Shown here: positions 36,087-45,398 of the stretch, piece by piece
How positions within the stretch are numbered: the stretch's first letter is position 1
Layout of the letters: each line of letters opens with the position of its first letter
NCBI RefSeq assembly: GCF_020531965.1
Contig: NZ_JAJAWH010000020.1
Coordinates: forward strand, 30,657-94,656
Length of the DNA: 64,000 nucleotides
Source: Pseudorhizobium xiangyangii
Lineage (GTDB): Bacteria; Pseudomonadota; Alphaproteobacteria; Rhizobiales; Rhizobiaceae
Reading direction: 5' to 3'
Made by a program: the position numbers and the translations under genes
Notes under the pieces: generated by a model
What the model saw: the letters and a program-made list of their open reading frames with translations, nothing else
The model's database searches: none
Told to the model about the DNA's origin: nothing

Positions 36087-37109
36087 ATGAAGAAGATCGG
36101 TTTCCTTTCGTTCGGGCACTGGACGCCCTCTCCGCAGTCGCAGACGCGCTCCGCCGGCGACGCCCTGCTTCAGTCGATTGACCTCGCTGTCGCCGCGGAG
36201 GAGTTGGGCGCGGATGGCGCCTATTTCCGCGTCCATCATTTTGCAAGACAGCTGGCATCGCCGTTCCCGTTGCTTTCGGCCGTCGGCGCGAAGACAAACC
36301 GGATCGAGATCGGTACCGCCGTTATCGACATGCGCTACGAGAACCCGCTCTACATGGCTGAAGATGCCGGTGCCGCCGACCTGATCGCGGGCGGACGGCT
36401 GCAGCTCGGCATCAGCCGGGGTTCGCCGGAGCAGGTGATCGACGGCTGGCGGTATTTCGGCTACCAGCCCGCCGACGGTAAAACCGACGCCGACATGGGC
36501 CGGCGCCATGCGGAAGTCCTGCTCGACGTGCTGCAGGGCGACGGTTTTGGCCAGCCCAACCCGCGGCCGATGTTCCCTAATCCTCCGGGCCTGCTTCGCC
36601 TGGAGCCGTACTCCGAAGGTCTGCGCGAGCGCATATGGTGGGGCGCCAGCTCGAACGCGACGGCAGTCTGGGCGGCGAAGCTCGGCATGAACCTGCAGAG
36701 CTCCACTCTCAAGGACGACGAGACGGGGGAGGCGTTCCATGTCCAGCAGGCCGAGCAGATCCGGGCGTATCGCGAGGCATGGAAGGCGGCCGGGCATACG
36801 CGCCAGCCGAGGGTTTCCGTCAGCCGCAGCATCTTTGCCCTGGTTGACGACCGTGACCGCATGTACTTCGGCGGCGGGGGCAAGGAAGACGATTCAATCG
36901 GCTATATCGACGACAAGACCCGCGCCATCTTCGGGCGGAGCTATGCCGCCGAACCGGATGCGCTGATCGAGCAATTGAAGCAGGATGAGGCGGTCGCGGA
37001 GGCCGACACGCTGCTGTTGACCGTCCCCAATCAGCTGGGCGTCGAATACAACGCGCATGTCATCGAATCTATCCTGAAGCACGTCGCGCCGGCTCTCGGC
37101 TGGCGCTGA
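36087..37109 (+). CDS. LLM class flavin-dependent monooxygenase (luciferase-like)
   Basis: This 340-residue protein has the bacterial luciferase alpha/beta barrel pattern: LAVAAEELGADGAYFRVHHF, TNRIEIGTAVIDMRYENPLYMAEDAGAADLI and GGRLQLGISRGSPEQVI, with the flavin (FMN) pocket between them. It uses reduced FMN and oxygen on an unknown substrate. It is monocistronic, with gagcaacc upstream and a strong shared terminator downstream. Confidence 0.88.
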   Translation: MKKIGFLSFGHWTPSPQSQTRSAGDALLQSIDLAVAAEELGADGAYFRVHHFARQLASPFPLLSAVGAKTNRIEIGTAVIDMRYENPLYMAEDAGAADLIAGGRLQLGISRGSPEQVIDGWRYFGYQPADGKTDADMGRRHAEVLLDVLQGDGFGQPNPRPMFPNPPGLLRLEPYSEGLRERIWWGASSNATAVWAAKLGMNLQSSTLKDDETGEAFHVQQAEQIRAYREAWKAAGHTRQPRVSVSRSIFALVDDRDRMYFGGGGKEDDSIGYIDDKTRAIFGRSYAAEPDALIEQLKQDEAVAEADTLLLTVPNQLGVEYNAHVIESILKHVAPALGWR

Positions 37110-37117
37110 ACACATGC

Positions 37118-37143
37118 AAAAGGCGGCGCTTGCGCCGCCTTTT
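37118..37143. terminator. Bidirectional terminator between the LLM and TPR genes
   Basis: A 12-pair stem (37118-37129 with 37132-37143) has four A on one side and four T on the other. It serves both converging genes. Confidence 0.9.
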
Positions 37144-37166
37144 CAGAAGCAGATCGTGTCGCCGGG

Positions 37167-38054
37167 TTAGCTGCTGCGCGTGCGCGAGAGGCCGTCCTTG
37201 GCAGGCTGGTAGTTCGGGTCCAGTCGCGCGGCATGGCTGAAGGAACGGGCCGCGCGGGCCTTGTCGCCGCGGGTCTCGTAGACCAGTCCCTGATTGGTCC
37301 AGGATTCCGCCAGCTTGTCGTTGAGAGAAATCGCCGTGTTGATGTCGGCAAATGCGTTCTCGTCGTCGTTCAGCGCAAGGTAGGAGACGGCGCGGCCGTT
37401 GTAGGGCTCCGCCGAGCTCGGCGACAGCGAGATGGCCTTCGAGAAGTCCTCGATCGCCTGTGCGTGCTGGCCACGGGTCTGATAGATCAGGCCGCGATTG
37501 TGATAGGCGCGTCCGTCCGTCGTATCGAGCCGGATAGCCTTGTCGAAATCGTTGAACGCTTCGTTGTTGCGCCCCGCCTGGCGGTAGATGTTGCCACGGC
37601 CGATATAGGCGACGTCGTAGTTGGAATTGAGCTGCAGGGCGCGATTATAGTCGTTCGCCGCTTCGACCGGCTTGCCCATGTTGCGGTAAACGAGCGCGCG
37701 GTTGGCATAGGCCTGGTAGAATTGCGGGTTTAGCTGGATGGCCCGGTTGAAGTCCTCGAGCGCTCGGTTGAACTCACCGGCGCGACCATAGGCGGAACCT
37801 CGGACATTGTAGCCCTCGGGATCCTGCGGGTTGGCATTGATGACGGTCGTCAGCGAGGAGATGTTCTCTTCCGAGCCCTGAGCGCGATCGACGGTAATCA
37901 GGTCGGTCGTCTGGGAGGTCGTGGAGCAGCCAGCCAGAAGAACGGCGGTGGCCAGTGCCATGCCCGTCATGGCTATTCTGCTGCGTGTGGAAGAGGTTGG
38001 AGCCGAAGAACTGGACGTTGCGGAAGAAGAAGCAGCAGCAGTCGAGCAGGCCAT
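37167..38054 (-). CDS. Tetratricopeptide repeat lipoprotein
   Basis: This protein has 295 residues from the ATG at 38054. A hydrophobic segment ending LLAGC (about 37-43) is a lipobox, so the protein is probably lipid-anchored. After it come about six TPR units of 34 residues, each with the pattern GR...Y...G....A..DF..AI.LNP. TPR proteins of this type act as periplasmic scaffolds. The first 28 residues are serine-rich and unusual; a start at 37970 would leave a short uncharged signal. The gene follows rpsU after that gene's terminator. Confidence 0.85.
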   Translation of the reverse strand: MACSTAAASSSATSSSSAPTSSTRSRIAMTGMALATAVLLAGCSTTSQTTDLITVDRAQGSEENISSLTTVINANPQDPEGYNVRGSAYGRAGEFNRALEDFNRAIQLNPQFYQAYANRALVYRNMGKPVEAANDYNRALQLNSNYDVAYIGRGNIYRQAGRNNEAFNDFDKAIRLDTTDGRAYHNRGLIYQTRGQHAQAIEDFSKAISLSPSSAEPYNGRAVSYLALNDDENAFADINTAISLNDKLAESWTNQGLVYETRGDKARAARSFSHAARLDPNYQPAKDGLSRTRSS

Positions 38055-38104
38055 CAGGCGCGTTTCCTCGTGTGGTGGCGGGAACGGACATCCGTTCGGA
38101 TTCT

Positions 38105-38137
38105 AAAAAGGCGGCGGCGCCCAAGTCGCCTCCGCCT
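38105..38137 (-). terminator. Terminator of rpsU
   Basis: The stem pairs 38109-38119 with 38127-38137 (one mismatch). On the minus strand it is followed by five T (complement of 38105-38109). It lies 37 bases after the rpsU stop. Confidence 0.85.
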
Positions 38138-38173
38138 CATAAGCACGTTAAAAACGTCGAAAAAACGGCCGAA

Positions 38174-38407
38174 TTAACGGGCCGCCGGACGCGGAGTAGC
38201 CGGAAGCAGGCCTTCGCGCTGCATACGCTTGCGCGCCAGCTTGCGGACGCGGCGAACAGCTTCAGCCTTTTCGCGTGCACGCTTCTCCGAAGGCTTTTCA
38301 TAGTAATCGCGCATCTTCATTTCACGAAAGATGCCTTCGCGCTGCATCTTCTTCTTGAGAGCGCGGAGAGCCTGATCAACGTTGTTGTCGCGGACTAGTA
38401 CCTGCAC
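38174..38407 (-). CDS. rpsU: 30S ribosomal protein S21
   Basis: This is a 77-residue basic protein. It starts [25 protein letters not shown], of which the [16 protein letters not shown] helix is the S21 signature, and ends in a long arginine/lysine helix with a proline tail. It helps the small ribosomal subunit start translation. The length is the alphaproteobacterial version (E. coli S21 is 71). It is single-gene, with its own terminator. Confidence 0.96.
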   Translation of the reverse strand: MQVLVRDNNVDQALRALKKKMQREGIFREMKMRDYYEKPSEKRAREKAEAVRRVRKLARKRMQREGLLPATPRPAAR

Positions 38408-38692
38408 GTGAAATCCCGTTCCTTTGGTTTGTTGCTCGCCAGAAATCAGGCCGATTCGAGGCGAAGAAATACTTATGCCCGGCGCGCAGGCCGTGCGGAT
38501 TGGAAACGCGTTTAACAGAATGCTCCCCGGGAGTCCAGATGCTCATCCATTCCCATTCGTGAAAATGCGACAAGCCGATATCCGATCGAAATGTTGGGAT
38601 TGCGCTCATGCCTTCCAAGCCTTCCGATCGTGCCTATATCGATAGCAATGTTAGCGGGCCAGGTCCTGGAACCGCGCCGAAGGGAGGTTCTC

Positions 38693-39667
38693 ATGCGCAG
38701 TGTCGTCCATTCCGAATTTGGTGATCCATCCACGGTGCTGGCCGTCCGGGACATGTCGGTGCCGGAGCCTGGAGCGGGCGAGATCCGCGTGAGGATGGTG
38801 ATGTCCGCGATCCACAATCACGACCTGCTGACCGTCAGCGGACAATACGGATACAAGCCGGAGCTGCCGGCTGTCGGCGGCACGGAAGCGACCGGCATTG
38901 TCGATGCGCTGGGCGAAGGCGTCACGCATCTGAAGGTCGGGCAGCGGGTCGCCGCGTCCGGCAAGGGAACGTGGTCGGAATTCTACATTGCGTCTGCCGC
39001 CTCGGCTGTTCCTCTTCCCGATTCGATCACCGACGAAGCGGCGGCACAGCTTATCTCGATGCCGCTGAGTGCGCTCGTGCTTCTGGACTTCATCGGCGTC
39101 GAGCGGGGCGGATGGGTCGTCCAGAATGCCGCCAACGGTGCGGTCGGCAGGACGCTGGCGATGTTTGCGAAGCCGCACGGCATTAATGTCGTCAACCTCG
39201 TCCGCAGGGATGAAGCCGTCGCCGAGCTCAACGGGTTCGGTATCGGAAACGTCGTGTCCACCAGCCGGCAAAGTTGGCGGGACGAGGTGAAGGCGCTGAC
39301 GAACGGTGCCTCGATCCAGGCGGCGGTCGATGGCGTGGGTGGCAGTGCGGCCGGCGACCTCCTGTCGCTTCTCGGAGAGGGAGGGCTGCTTGTCTCCTTC
39401 GGCCTGATGTCGGGACGGCCGCTGGAATTGTCCGCCAGCGATCTGATCTTCAAGCAGGCCGTCGTGAAGGGCTTCTGGCTTGCCCGGATTGCACCGACGC
39501 TGGCGCCGGAGAGGCTGCGCAGCCTGATTGCCGAGATCATCCAGCGGGTTGCCTCCGGAGAGGTAAAGCTCACGGTTTCGGAGGTCTTCGCGCTTTCGGA
39601 CGCGGCCCGCGCTGCGGCTGCCGCAGCCGAGCCGGGCCGCAAGGGCAAGGTCCTTCTGCGGGCCTGA
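38693..39667 (+). CDS. Zinc-independent MDR-family oxidoreductase (2-enoyl thioester or quinone reductase type)
   Basis: This 324-residue protein has the medium-chain dehydrogenase layout: an N-terminal GroES-like domain (about 1-120) with AVGGTEATGIVDALG, then a Rossmann domain with VVQNAANGAVGRTLAMFAK. The cysteines and histidines that hold zinc in alcohol dehydrogenases are absent. The NG-GAVG-type motif points to the mitochondrial-type trans-2-enoyl reductase group. ATG 38693 follows agggagg and was preferred over the ATG at 38591. Confidence 0.88.
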   Translation: MRSVVHSEFGDPSTVLAVRDMSVPEPGAGEIRVRMVMSAIHNHDLLTVSGQYGYKPELPAVGGTEATGIVDALGEGVTHLKVGQRVAASGKGTWSEFYIASAASAVPLPDSITDEAAAQLISMPLSALVLLDFIGVERGGWVVQNAANGAVGRTLAMFAKPHGINVVNLVRRDEAVAELNGFGIGNVVSTSRQSWRDEVKALTNGASIQAAVDGVGGSAAGDLLSLLGEGGLLVSFGLMSGRPLELSASDLIFKQAVVKGFWLARIAPTLAPERLRSLIAEIIQRVASGEVKLTVSEVFALSDAARAAAAAAEPGRKGKVLLRA

Positions 39668-39826
39668 CGGCTGCGAAGGCTCGCCGGCCGCTTTGCGGCT
39701 GCGTTTCGGCCCGTGTCGAAACATTCCCTTGAAGCGTCGCAAAATAGCCATTGCGGTGCATGTTGATTTGCGATGGGTATGGCTCTAACAAACCCGTCTA
39801 CAGGCCCTCCGGGAGTTGACGACGAC

Positions 39827-41080
39827 ATGCGGAAATATTCGGTCTTTGCCGTGGCTCGAGAAGCGTTGCGAGGTCACAAGGGCTGGGAGGCCCAGTGGAC
39901 ATCGCCGGAGCCGCGCAGCTCCTACGACGTGATCATCGTTGGCGGCGGCGGACACGGCCTGGGAGCGGCCTACTATCTTGCCAAGGAGCACGGCATCACC
40001 AATGTCGCGGTGATCGAGAAGGGCTGGCTCGGCGGTGGCAATACCGGCCGCAATACCACGATCATCCGCTCCAACTATCTCTACGAAGAGAGCATGGACA
40101 TCTACGAGCATTCCCTGAAGCTGTGGGAAGGCCTGAGCCAGGATCTCAACTACAACACCATGTATTCGCCGCGCGGCGTGATGATGCTGTCGCACAATGT
40201 GCATGACCAGCAGTCGTTCAAGCGGCACATCAACGCCAACCGGCTCTACGGTATCGACAACGAATGGCTGACGCCCGAACAGGCGAAGGCCTTCGTGCCG
40301 GTTCTCGATATCGCGAAGACTGCGCGCTACCCGATCAACGGCGCCGCCCTGCAGCGCCGTGGCGGCACGGCCCGCCATGATGCGGTGGCCTGGGGCTATG
40401 CGCGTGCGGCATCGGATCGCGGCGTTCATATCATCCAGAACTGCGAAGTGACCGGCATCCGCCGCGGGCCGGGCGGCGAGGTGCAGGGCGTCGAAACCAG
40501 CCGCGGCTTCATCGGCGCCAAGAAGGTCGGCGTGTCGGCTGCCGGCCATTCCTCCGTCGTCATGGAAATGGCCGGGGTCCGCGTGCCGCTGCATTCCAAC
40601 CCGCTGCAGGCGCTGGTGTCCGAGCCGCTTAAGCCGATCTTCCCCTGCGTCGTGATGTCGAACACCGTGCACGCCTATATTTCCCAGTCGGACAAGGGCG
40701 AGCTGGTGATCGGTGCCGGCACGGACCAGTATAATTCCTATTCGCAGACTGGCGGTCTGCAGATCATCACCCACACGCTCGACGCCATCTGCGAACTCTT
40801 CCCGATGTTCAGGCGAGTGAAGATGATGCGCCAATGGGGCGGCATCACTGACAACACGCCGGACCGTTCCCCGATCCAGGGCGTCACGCCGGTGCCCGGC
40901 CTGTTCGTCAATTGCGGCTGGGGGACGGGTGGCTTCAAGGCGACGCCGGGTTCCGCCAACCTCTTCGCGCATCTGATCGCGAAGGGCGAACCGCATCGGC
41001 TTGCCGCCGGCCTCAACCTCGACCGGTTCCGCACCGGCCGCCTGATCGACGAAGCGGCCGCTGCCGCCGTCGCGCACTGA
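39827..41080 (+). CDS. soxB: Sarcosine oxidase subunit beta
   Basis: This 417-residue subunit carries noncovalent FAD (IIVGGGGHGLGAAYYLA near 36-52) and the histidine that in this family holds covalent FMN (H184 in GGTARHDAVAWG). It oxidises sarcosine to glycine, passing the methyl group to folate as methylene-tetrahydrofolate. The open frame extends 18 codons upstream, but 417 residues is the usual size and gggag precedes ATG 39827. It is the first gene of soxBDAG. Confidence 0.95.
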   Translation: MRKYSVFAVAREALRGHKGWEAQWTSPEPRSSYDVIIVGGGGHGLGAAYYLAKEHGITNVAVIEKGWLGGGNTGRNTTIIRSNYLYEESMDIYEHSLKLWEGLSQDLNYNTMYSPRGVMMLSHNVHDQQSFKRHINANRLYGIDNEWLTPEQAKAFVPVLDIAKTARYPINGAALQRRGGTARHDAVAWGYARAASDRGVHIIQNCEVTGIRRGPGGEVQGVETSRGFIGAKKVGVSAAGHSSVVMEMAGVRVPLHSNPLQALVSEPLKPIFPCVVMSNTVHAYISQSDKGELVIGAGTDQYNSYSQTGGLQIITHTLDAICELFPMFRRVKMMRQWGGITDNTPDRSPIQGVTPVPGLFVNCGWGTGGFKATPGSANLFAHLIAKGEPHRLAAGLNLDRFRTGRLIDEAAAAAVAH

Positions 41081-41096
41081 TTTCGAGGGACGACAG

Positions 41097-41438
41097 ATGC
41101 TTCTGATCCACTGCCCCTATTGCGAAGAAGATCGCTCGGAGCTCGAATTCCGCTGGGCCGGAGAGGCGCATATTGCGCGCCCGGAAAACATCGCCGCGAT
41201 CTCCGACGAGGAGTTCGCCGAGTTCTTCTTCCTGCGCAACAACGAGAAGGGGCTGACCTATGAGCGCTGGCGCCACATCCATGGCTGCGGACGCTTCTTC
41301 AATGCGGCGCGCGATACGGTAAGCGACAGGTTCCTGATGACCTACAAGGCTGGGCTTCCCAAGCAGCAGGTGCCGGAGACAGGTGCGAGCGAGAAGACCG
41401 TCGAGACCTATGAAGCGACAGAGGGAGACGCACGATGA
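41097..41438 (+). CDS. soxD: Sarcosine oxidase subunit delta
   Basis: This 113-residue subunit has C6-PY-C9 and a second pair at H62 and C64 (HIHGCGRFF), which bind the structural zinc. It stabilises the heterotetramer. It lies 16 bases after soxB and its stop overlaps soxA (ATGA). Confidence 0.95.
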   Translation: MLLIHCPYCEEDRSELEFRWAGEAHIARPENIAAISDEEFAEFFFLRNNEKGLTYERWRHIHGCGRFFNAARDTVSDRFLMTYKAGLPKQQVPETGASEKTVETYEATEGDAR

Positions 41439-44413
41439 GCGGCCCCGCAAACAACCTCGGCGCATTCCGCATCAAGGGCGCAGGTCGGCTGACGCCGGCA
41501 CGCACGTCGCGTTTTACCTTCGACGGCAAGAGCTACACGGCCATGGAAGGCGACACGGTCGCTTCGGCGCTGCTGGCGCATGGCGTGCATCTGATCGGCC
41601 GGTCGTTCAAGTATCACCGCCCGCGCGGCGTGCTTTCCGCCGGGCCGGAAGAGCCGAATGCGCTTCTCGACGTTTCCCGCGATGCCGCCCGCCGGCAGCC
41701 GAACGTGCGCGCGACGGTGCAGGAAGTGTTCGACGGCGCAAAGATCTCCTCGCAGAACCGCTGGCCGTCGCTTGCCTTCGATGTCGGCGCGGTCAACAAT
41801 CTGATGTCGCCCTTCTTCGCGGCCGGCTTCTACTACAAGACCTTCATGTGGCCGAAGGAGGCCTGGACGAAGATCTACGAGCCGATCATCCGCCGTGCTG
41901 CCGGTCTTGGCGTGGCGCCGACGGAAGAGGATCCCGACCGCTACGCAAACCGCTATGCCCATTGCGACGTGCTGATTGCAGGCGCAGGCGTTGCGGGACT
42001 GACGGCAGCGCTTTCCGCGGCCGCCACCGGGGCAGAGGTCATACTGGTCGACGAGCAGCCCGAAGTGGGCGGCGCGCTCCACTCCGACGCCACGACGACG
42101 ATTGACGGAAAGAATGGCTTCGACTGGGCGCAGGGTGCGGCTGCGAAGCTGAAAGCGATGCCGAACGTGCGGGTGCTGACCCGCACGACGGTGTTCGGCT
42201 ACTACAACCACGGTTTCCTCGGTCTGGCGGAACGCGTTTCGGACCATCTCGACCGGCCGGGGCGGGACGTGCCGCGCGAGCGCCTGTGGCAGGTGCGGGC
42301 GGGCCGCGTCATCATCGCGACCGGCTCGATCGAACGGCACATGGTGTTTGCCAACAACGATCGGCCGGGCATCATGCTGGCGTCCGCCGCGCGAACCTTC
42401 CTCAACCACCATGGCGTTGCCGTTGGCCGCAGGGTCGGCGTCTATACCGCGCATGACAGCGCCTATGAGGCGGCATTCGACCTGAAGCGCGCCGGTGTCG
42501 CAATCGCGGCGATCGTCGATTGCCGGGAACAGCCAGGCGAGGCGGTTCTGGCCGAGGCCCGGTTGCTCGGCATAGACGTGCTGACCGGCCATTCCGTCAC
42601 CAATACCGGCGGACGGTTGCGGATCAATTCGATGACGGTGGCACGCAACGGCAATTTCGACATCCGCAAGATCAAGGTCGATGCGCTGATCGTCTCGGCG
42701 GGCTGGACGCCGTCGGTGCACCTGTTCTCCCAGTCGCGCGGCAAGCTGCGCTACGACGAGGCGCAACAGCGCTTCCTGCCGGACATCTATGCGCAGGACT
42801 GCGTTTCGGTCGGCGGCTGCAAGGGCACCGACGATCTTGCCGAACTGATCGACGAGGCCATCACGGCGGGCGGCGGGCGGCTGGCGCTTGTCGGCGAGAA
42901 CAGGTTCGACTGGACGGGCGGCATGATCGGCGCTGGCGAAGGTGCCGGACCGGATACGACCGTCAAGGCCTTCGTCGACTTCCAGCACGACGTGACCGCC
43001 AAGGACATCCGGCTTGCGGTGCGCGAGGGCATGCATTCGATCGAGCACATCAAGCGGTTCACGACGAACGGGATGGCGTCGGACCAGGGCAAGCTCTCCA
43101 ACATGCATGGCCTGGCGATCGCGGCTGAAATGCTCGACCGGCCGATCCCGAAGGTGGGTCTCACCACGTTCCGCGCGCCCTATACGCCGGTGACCTACGG
43201 CACGCTGGTCGGCCATTCGCGTGGCGACCTGTTCGACCCGACCCGCAAGACGCCGATGCACGATCTAGAAGCGGCTGCGGGGGCCGAGTTCGAGGATGTC
43301 GGCAACTGGAAGCGCGCCTGGTATTTCCCCCGGCGCGGCGAGGACATGGTGGCCGCAGTCAATCGCGAATGCCGGACCGTTCGCGATGTCGCGGGCGTGT
43401 TCGACGCCTCCACACTCGGCAAGATCGAGGTCGTCGGGCCGGATGCGGCGCAATTCCTCAACCTCCTCTACACCAATGCCTGGGACACGCTGAAACCCGG
43501 CAAGTGCCGCTACGGCATCATGACCCGCGAGGATGGCTTCATCTACGACGACGGCGTCGTCGGCCGATTGGCTGAGGACCGCTTCCATGTGACGACGACG
43601 ACCGGCGGTGCGCCGCGCGTGCTCAATCACATGGAGGATTATCTCCAGACCGAGTTTCCGCATCTAAAGGTTTGGCTGACATCGACCACCGAACAGTGGG
43701 CGGTCATTGCCGTGCAGGGGCCGAAGGCGCGCGAGATTATTGCGCCGCTCGTGGAAGGCCTTGATATCTCCAATGAAGCCTTCCCGCATATGAGCGTCGC
43801 GGAATGCACCGTGATGGGCGTGCCGGCGCGGCTGTTCCGCATGTCGTTCACCGGTGAGCTTGGCTTCGAGGTGAACGTGCCGGCAGACTACGGCGCAGCG
43901 GTCTGGCAGGCGATATGGGAGCGGGCCGAGCGGATGGGCGCCTGCCTCTACGGCACCGAGAGCATGCACGTTCTGCGCGCCGAAAAGGGCTATCTCATCG
44001 TCGGCCAGGATACGGACGGCACCGTGACGCCGGACGATTCCGGTTACGGTTGGGCGGTCTCCAAGAAGAAGACGGATTTTGTCGGCATTCGCGGCCTGAA
44101 GCGTCCCGATCTCGTGCGGGATGGCCGCAAGCAGTTGGTCGGTCTGGTGACGAACCGGCCGAGCGACGTGCTGGAGGAGGGCGCGCAGATCGTCGCCGAT
44201 CCGAACCAGCCCAAGCCGATGACCATGCTCGGACACGTCACCTCGGCCTACTGGTCGGAAAATTGCGGCCGCTCGATCGCCATGGCGCTGGTCGCCGGCG
44301 GGCGTTCGCTGATCGGCCAGACGCTCTTCATTCCGATGAAGGACCGCACCATTGCCGTCGAAGTGACCGATACGGTGTTCTTCGACAAGGAAGGAGGCCG
44401 CATCCATGGTTGA
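41435..44413 (+). CDS. soxA: Sarcosine oxidase subunit alpha
   Basis: This 992-residue subunit has an N-terminal ferredoxin-like fold that lacks iron-sulfur cysteines (FTFDGKSYTAMEGDT), then an NAD/FAD Rossmann domain with LIAGAGVAGLTAALSA (about 180), and a C-terminal aminomethyltransferase (glycine-cleavage T-like) domain that binds tetrahydrofolate (about 600-992). It shares a four-base ATGA overlap with soxD and an eight-base overlap with soxG, so the four subunits are made in fixed ratio. Confidence 0.96.
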   Translation: MSGPANNLGAFRIKGAGRLTPARTSRFTFDGKSYTAMEGDTVASALLAHGVHLIGRSFKYHRPRGVLSAGPEEPNALLDVSRDAARRQPNVRATVQEVFDGAKISSQNRWPSLAFDVGAVNNLMSPFFAAGFYYKTFMWPKEAWTKIYEPIIRRAAGLGVAPTEEDPDRYANRYAHCDVLIAGAGVAGLTAALSAAATGAEVILVDEQPEVGGALHSDATTTIDGKNGFDWAQGAAAKLKAMPNVRVLTRTTVFGYYNHGFLGLAERVSDHLDRPGRDVPRERLWQVRAGRVIIATGSIERHMVFANNDRPGIMLASAARTFLNHHGVAVGRRVGVYTAHDSAYEAAFDLKRAGVAIAAIVDCREQPGEAVLAEARLLGIDVLTGHSVTNTGGRLRINSMTVARNGNFDIRKIKVDALIVSAGWTPSVHLFSQSRGKLRYDEAQQRFLPDIYAQDCVSVGGCKGTDDLAELIDEAITAGGGRLALVGENRFDWTGGMIGAGEGAGPDTTVKAFVDFQHDVTAKDIRLAVREGMHSIEHIKRFTTNGMASDQGKLSNMHGLAIAAEMLDRPIPKVGLTTFRAPYTPVTYGTLVGHSRGDLFDPTRKTPMHDLEAAAGAEFEDVGNWKRAWYFPRRGEDMVAAVNRECRTVRDVAGVFDASTLGKIEVVGPDAAQFLNLLYTNAWDTLKPGKCRYGIMTREDGFIYDDGVVGRLAEDRFHVTTTTGGAPRVLNHMEDYLQTEFPHLKVWLTSTTEQWAVIAVQGPKAREIIAPLVEGLDISNEAFPHMSVAECTVMGVPARLFRMSFTGELGFEVNVPADYGAAVWQAIWERAERMGACLYGTESMHVLRAEKGYLIVGQDTDGTVTPDDSGYGWAVSKKKTDFVGIRGLKRPDLVRDGRKQLVGLVTNRPSDVLEEGAQIVADPNQPKPMTMLGHVTSAYWSENCGRSIAMALVAGGRSLIGQTLFIPMKDRTIAVEVTDTVFFDKEGGRIHG

Positions 44414-44966
44414 TTCTGGGGCTGACGTTGCTACCCGCAGTTTGCCGCTATCCGGCGTCCATGGTGGTTCCGCCGCCGTGCGGCTTGAGGTGGCAGCGCC
44501 TGCGGGCCGCATATCGCTGCGTGTCCGGAATGAAGATGTTTCCGCGCTCTCGGCAGCTCTCGGCGTCGACCTGCCGGTGAAGCCGAAGACGTCCGCTTTT
44601 GCCAATGGCCGCACGGCGCTGTGGCTTGGGCCTGATGAATGGCTGGTGATCGACGAGGGCAATAGCGGACTGACGACGGCGGCCGCAAATTCCGGCGCGC
44701 TGCATTCGGCCACCGACGTTTCGCACCGGAACACGGCGATCCTGGTCGAAGGACCGGGCGCGGTGGCGACGATCAATGTCGGATGCCCGCAGGACCTGTC
44801 GCTCAAGGCCTTTCCGGTCGGCGCCTGCACCCGCACCATTTTCGGCAAGGTCGAGATCGTCCTGTTGCGCACGGCGGAAGACGCCTTCCGGGTCGAGGTA
44901 TGGCGGTCCTTCTCGGACTATGCGTTCGGTCTTCTGTCGCAAGGTGCGCTCGACGCAGGGCAGTAG
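44406..44966 (+). CDS. soxG: Sarcosine oxidase subunit gamma
   Basis: This 186-residue protein resembles a single-domain T-protein-like unit, with LWLGPDEWLVIDE, ATDVSHRNTAILVEGPGA and LNVGCPQDLSL-type features (here INVGCPQDLSLKAFP). It packs against the alpha subunit in the heterotetramer. It is the last gene of soxBDAG; its start overlaps soxA by eight bases. No folate or serine hydroxymethyltransferase gene follows in the window. Confidence 0.94.
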   Translation: MVDSGADVATRSLPLSGVHGGSAAVRLEVAAPAGRISLRVRNEDVSALSAALGVDLPVKPKTSAFANGRTALWLGPDEWLVIDEGNSGLTTAAANSGALHSATDVSHRNTAILVEGPGAVATINVGCPQDLSLKAFPVGACTRTIFGKVEIVLLRTAEDAFRVEVWRSFSDYAFGLLSQGALDAGQ

Positions 44967-45065
44967 GCCCGGCTCTTCGACCATAGTCTTGCACATACCA
45001 CGTCTCTGCGGCTTGACTTCCGGCGGTTCAGCCAGACAACTGGGATCAAAGCACGGGAGGGTGTC

Positions 45066-45374
45066 ATGGGGGAAATCGAGCTGACGGTGATTGCCGTTCT
45101 TGCGGCACTTGCCGGAGGGGCCGCCGGCGCCCGGTTTACGAAGGCACCGATCTGGAAGGGTGTGCTGATCGCCGCTTCTGCTGCCGTGGCGGCGATCGTC
45201 GCTTCACTCATACCCGGCATCGACCGCAGCCTTTTCATGCCGATTGCCGGTCTCGTCGGGGCCGGCGTCTCCGGCTCGGCGCTGGGCCTGACGGCACCGC
45301 AGACGGCACCGATTGCCATCGGCGCCGCACTCATTCCGTTGCTGGGCTTCGTGATGATGGAGCTGAATGCCTGA
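45066..45374 (+). CDS. Small membrane protein of unknown function
   Basis: This 102-residue protein has three or four hydrophobic helices rich in alanine and glycine (VIAVLAALAGGAAGARF, GVLIAASAAVAAIVASLIPG, then two more). An acidic N terminus and absence of a signal cleavage site suggest an inner-membrane protein. A ggagggtgtc ribosome site precedes the ATG. It has no recognised domain, and it lies 99 bases after soxG. Confidence 0.7.
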   Translation: MGEIELTVIAVLAALAGGAAGARFTKAPIWKGVLIAASAAVAAIVASLIPGIDRSLFMPIAGLVGAGVSGSALGLTAPQTAPIAIGAALIPLLGFVMMELNA

Positions 45375-45398
45375 GCGAGGCGGTAACGCTCCTCCTGC

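Noticed and set aside
41408-43261. 617-codon minus-strand frame opposite soxA
   Set aside because: It is a shadow of soxA, with arginine- and histidine-rich composition and no ribosome site or domain.
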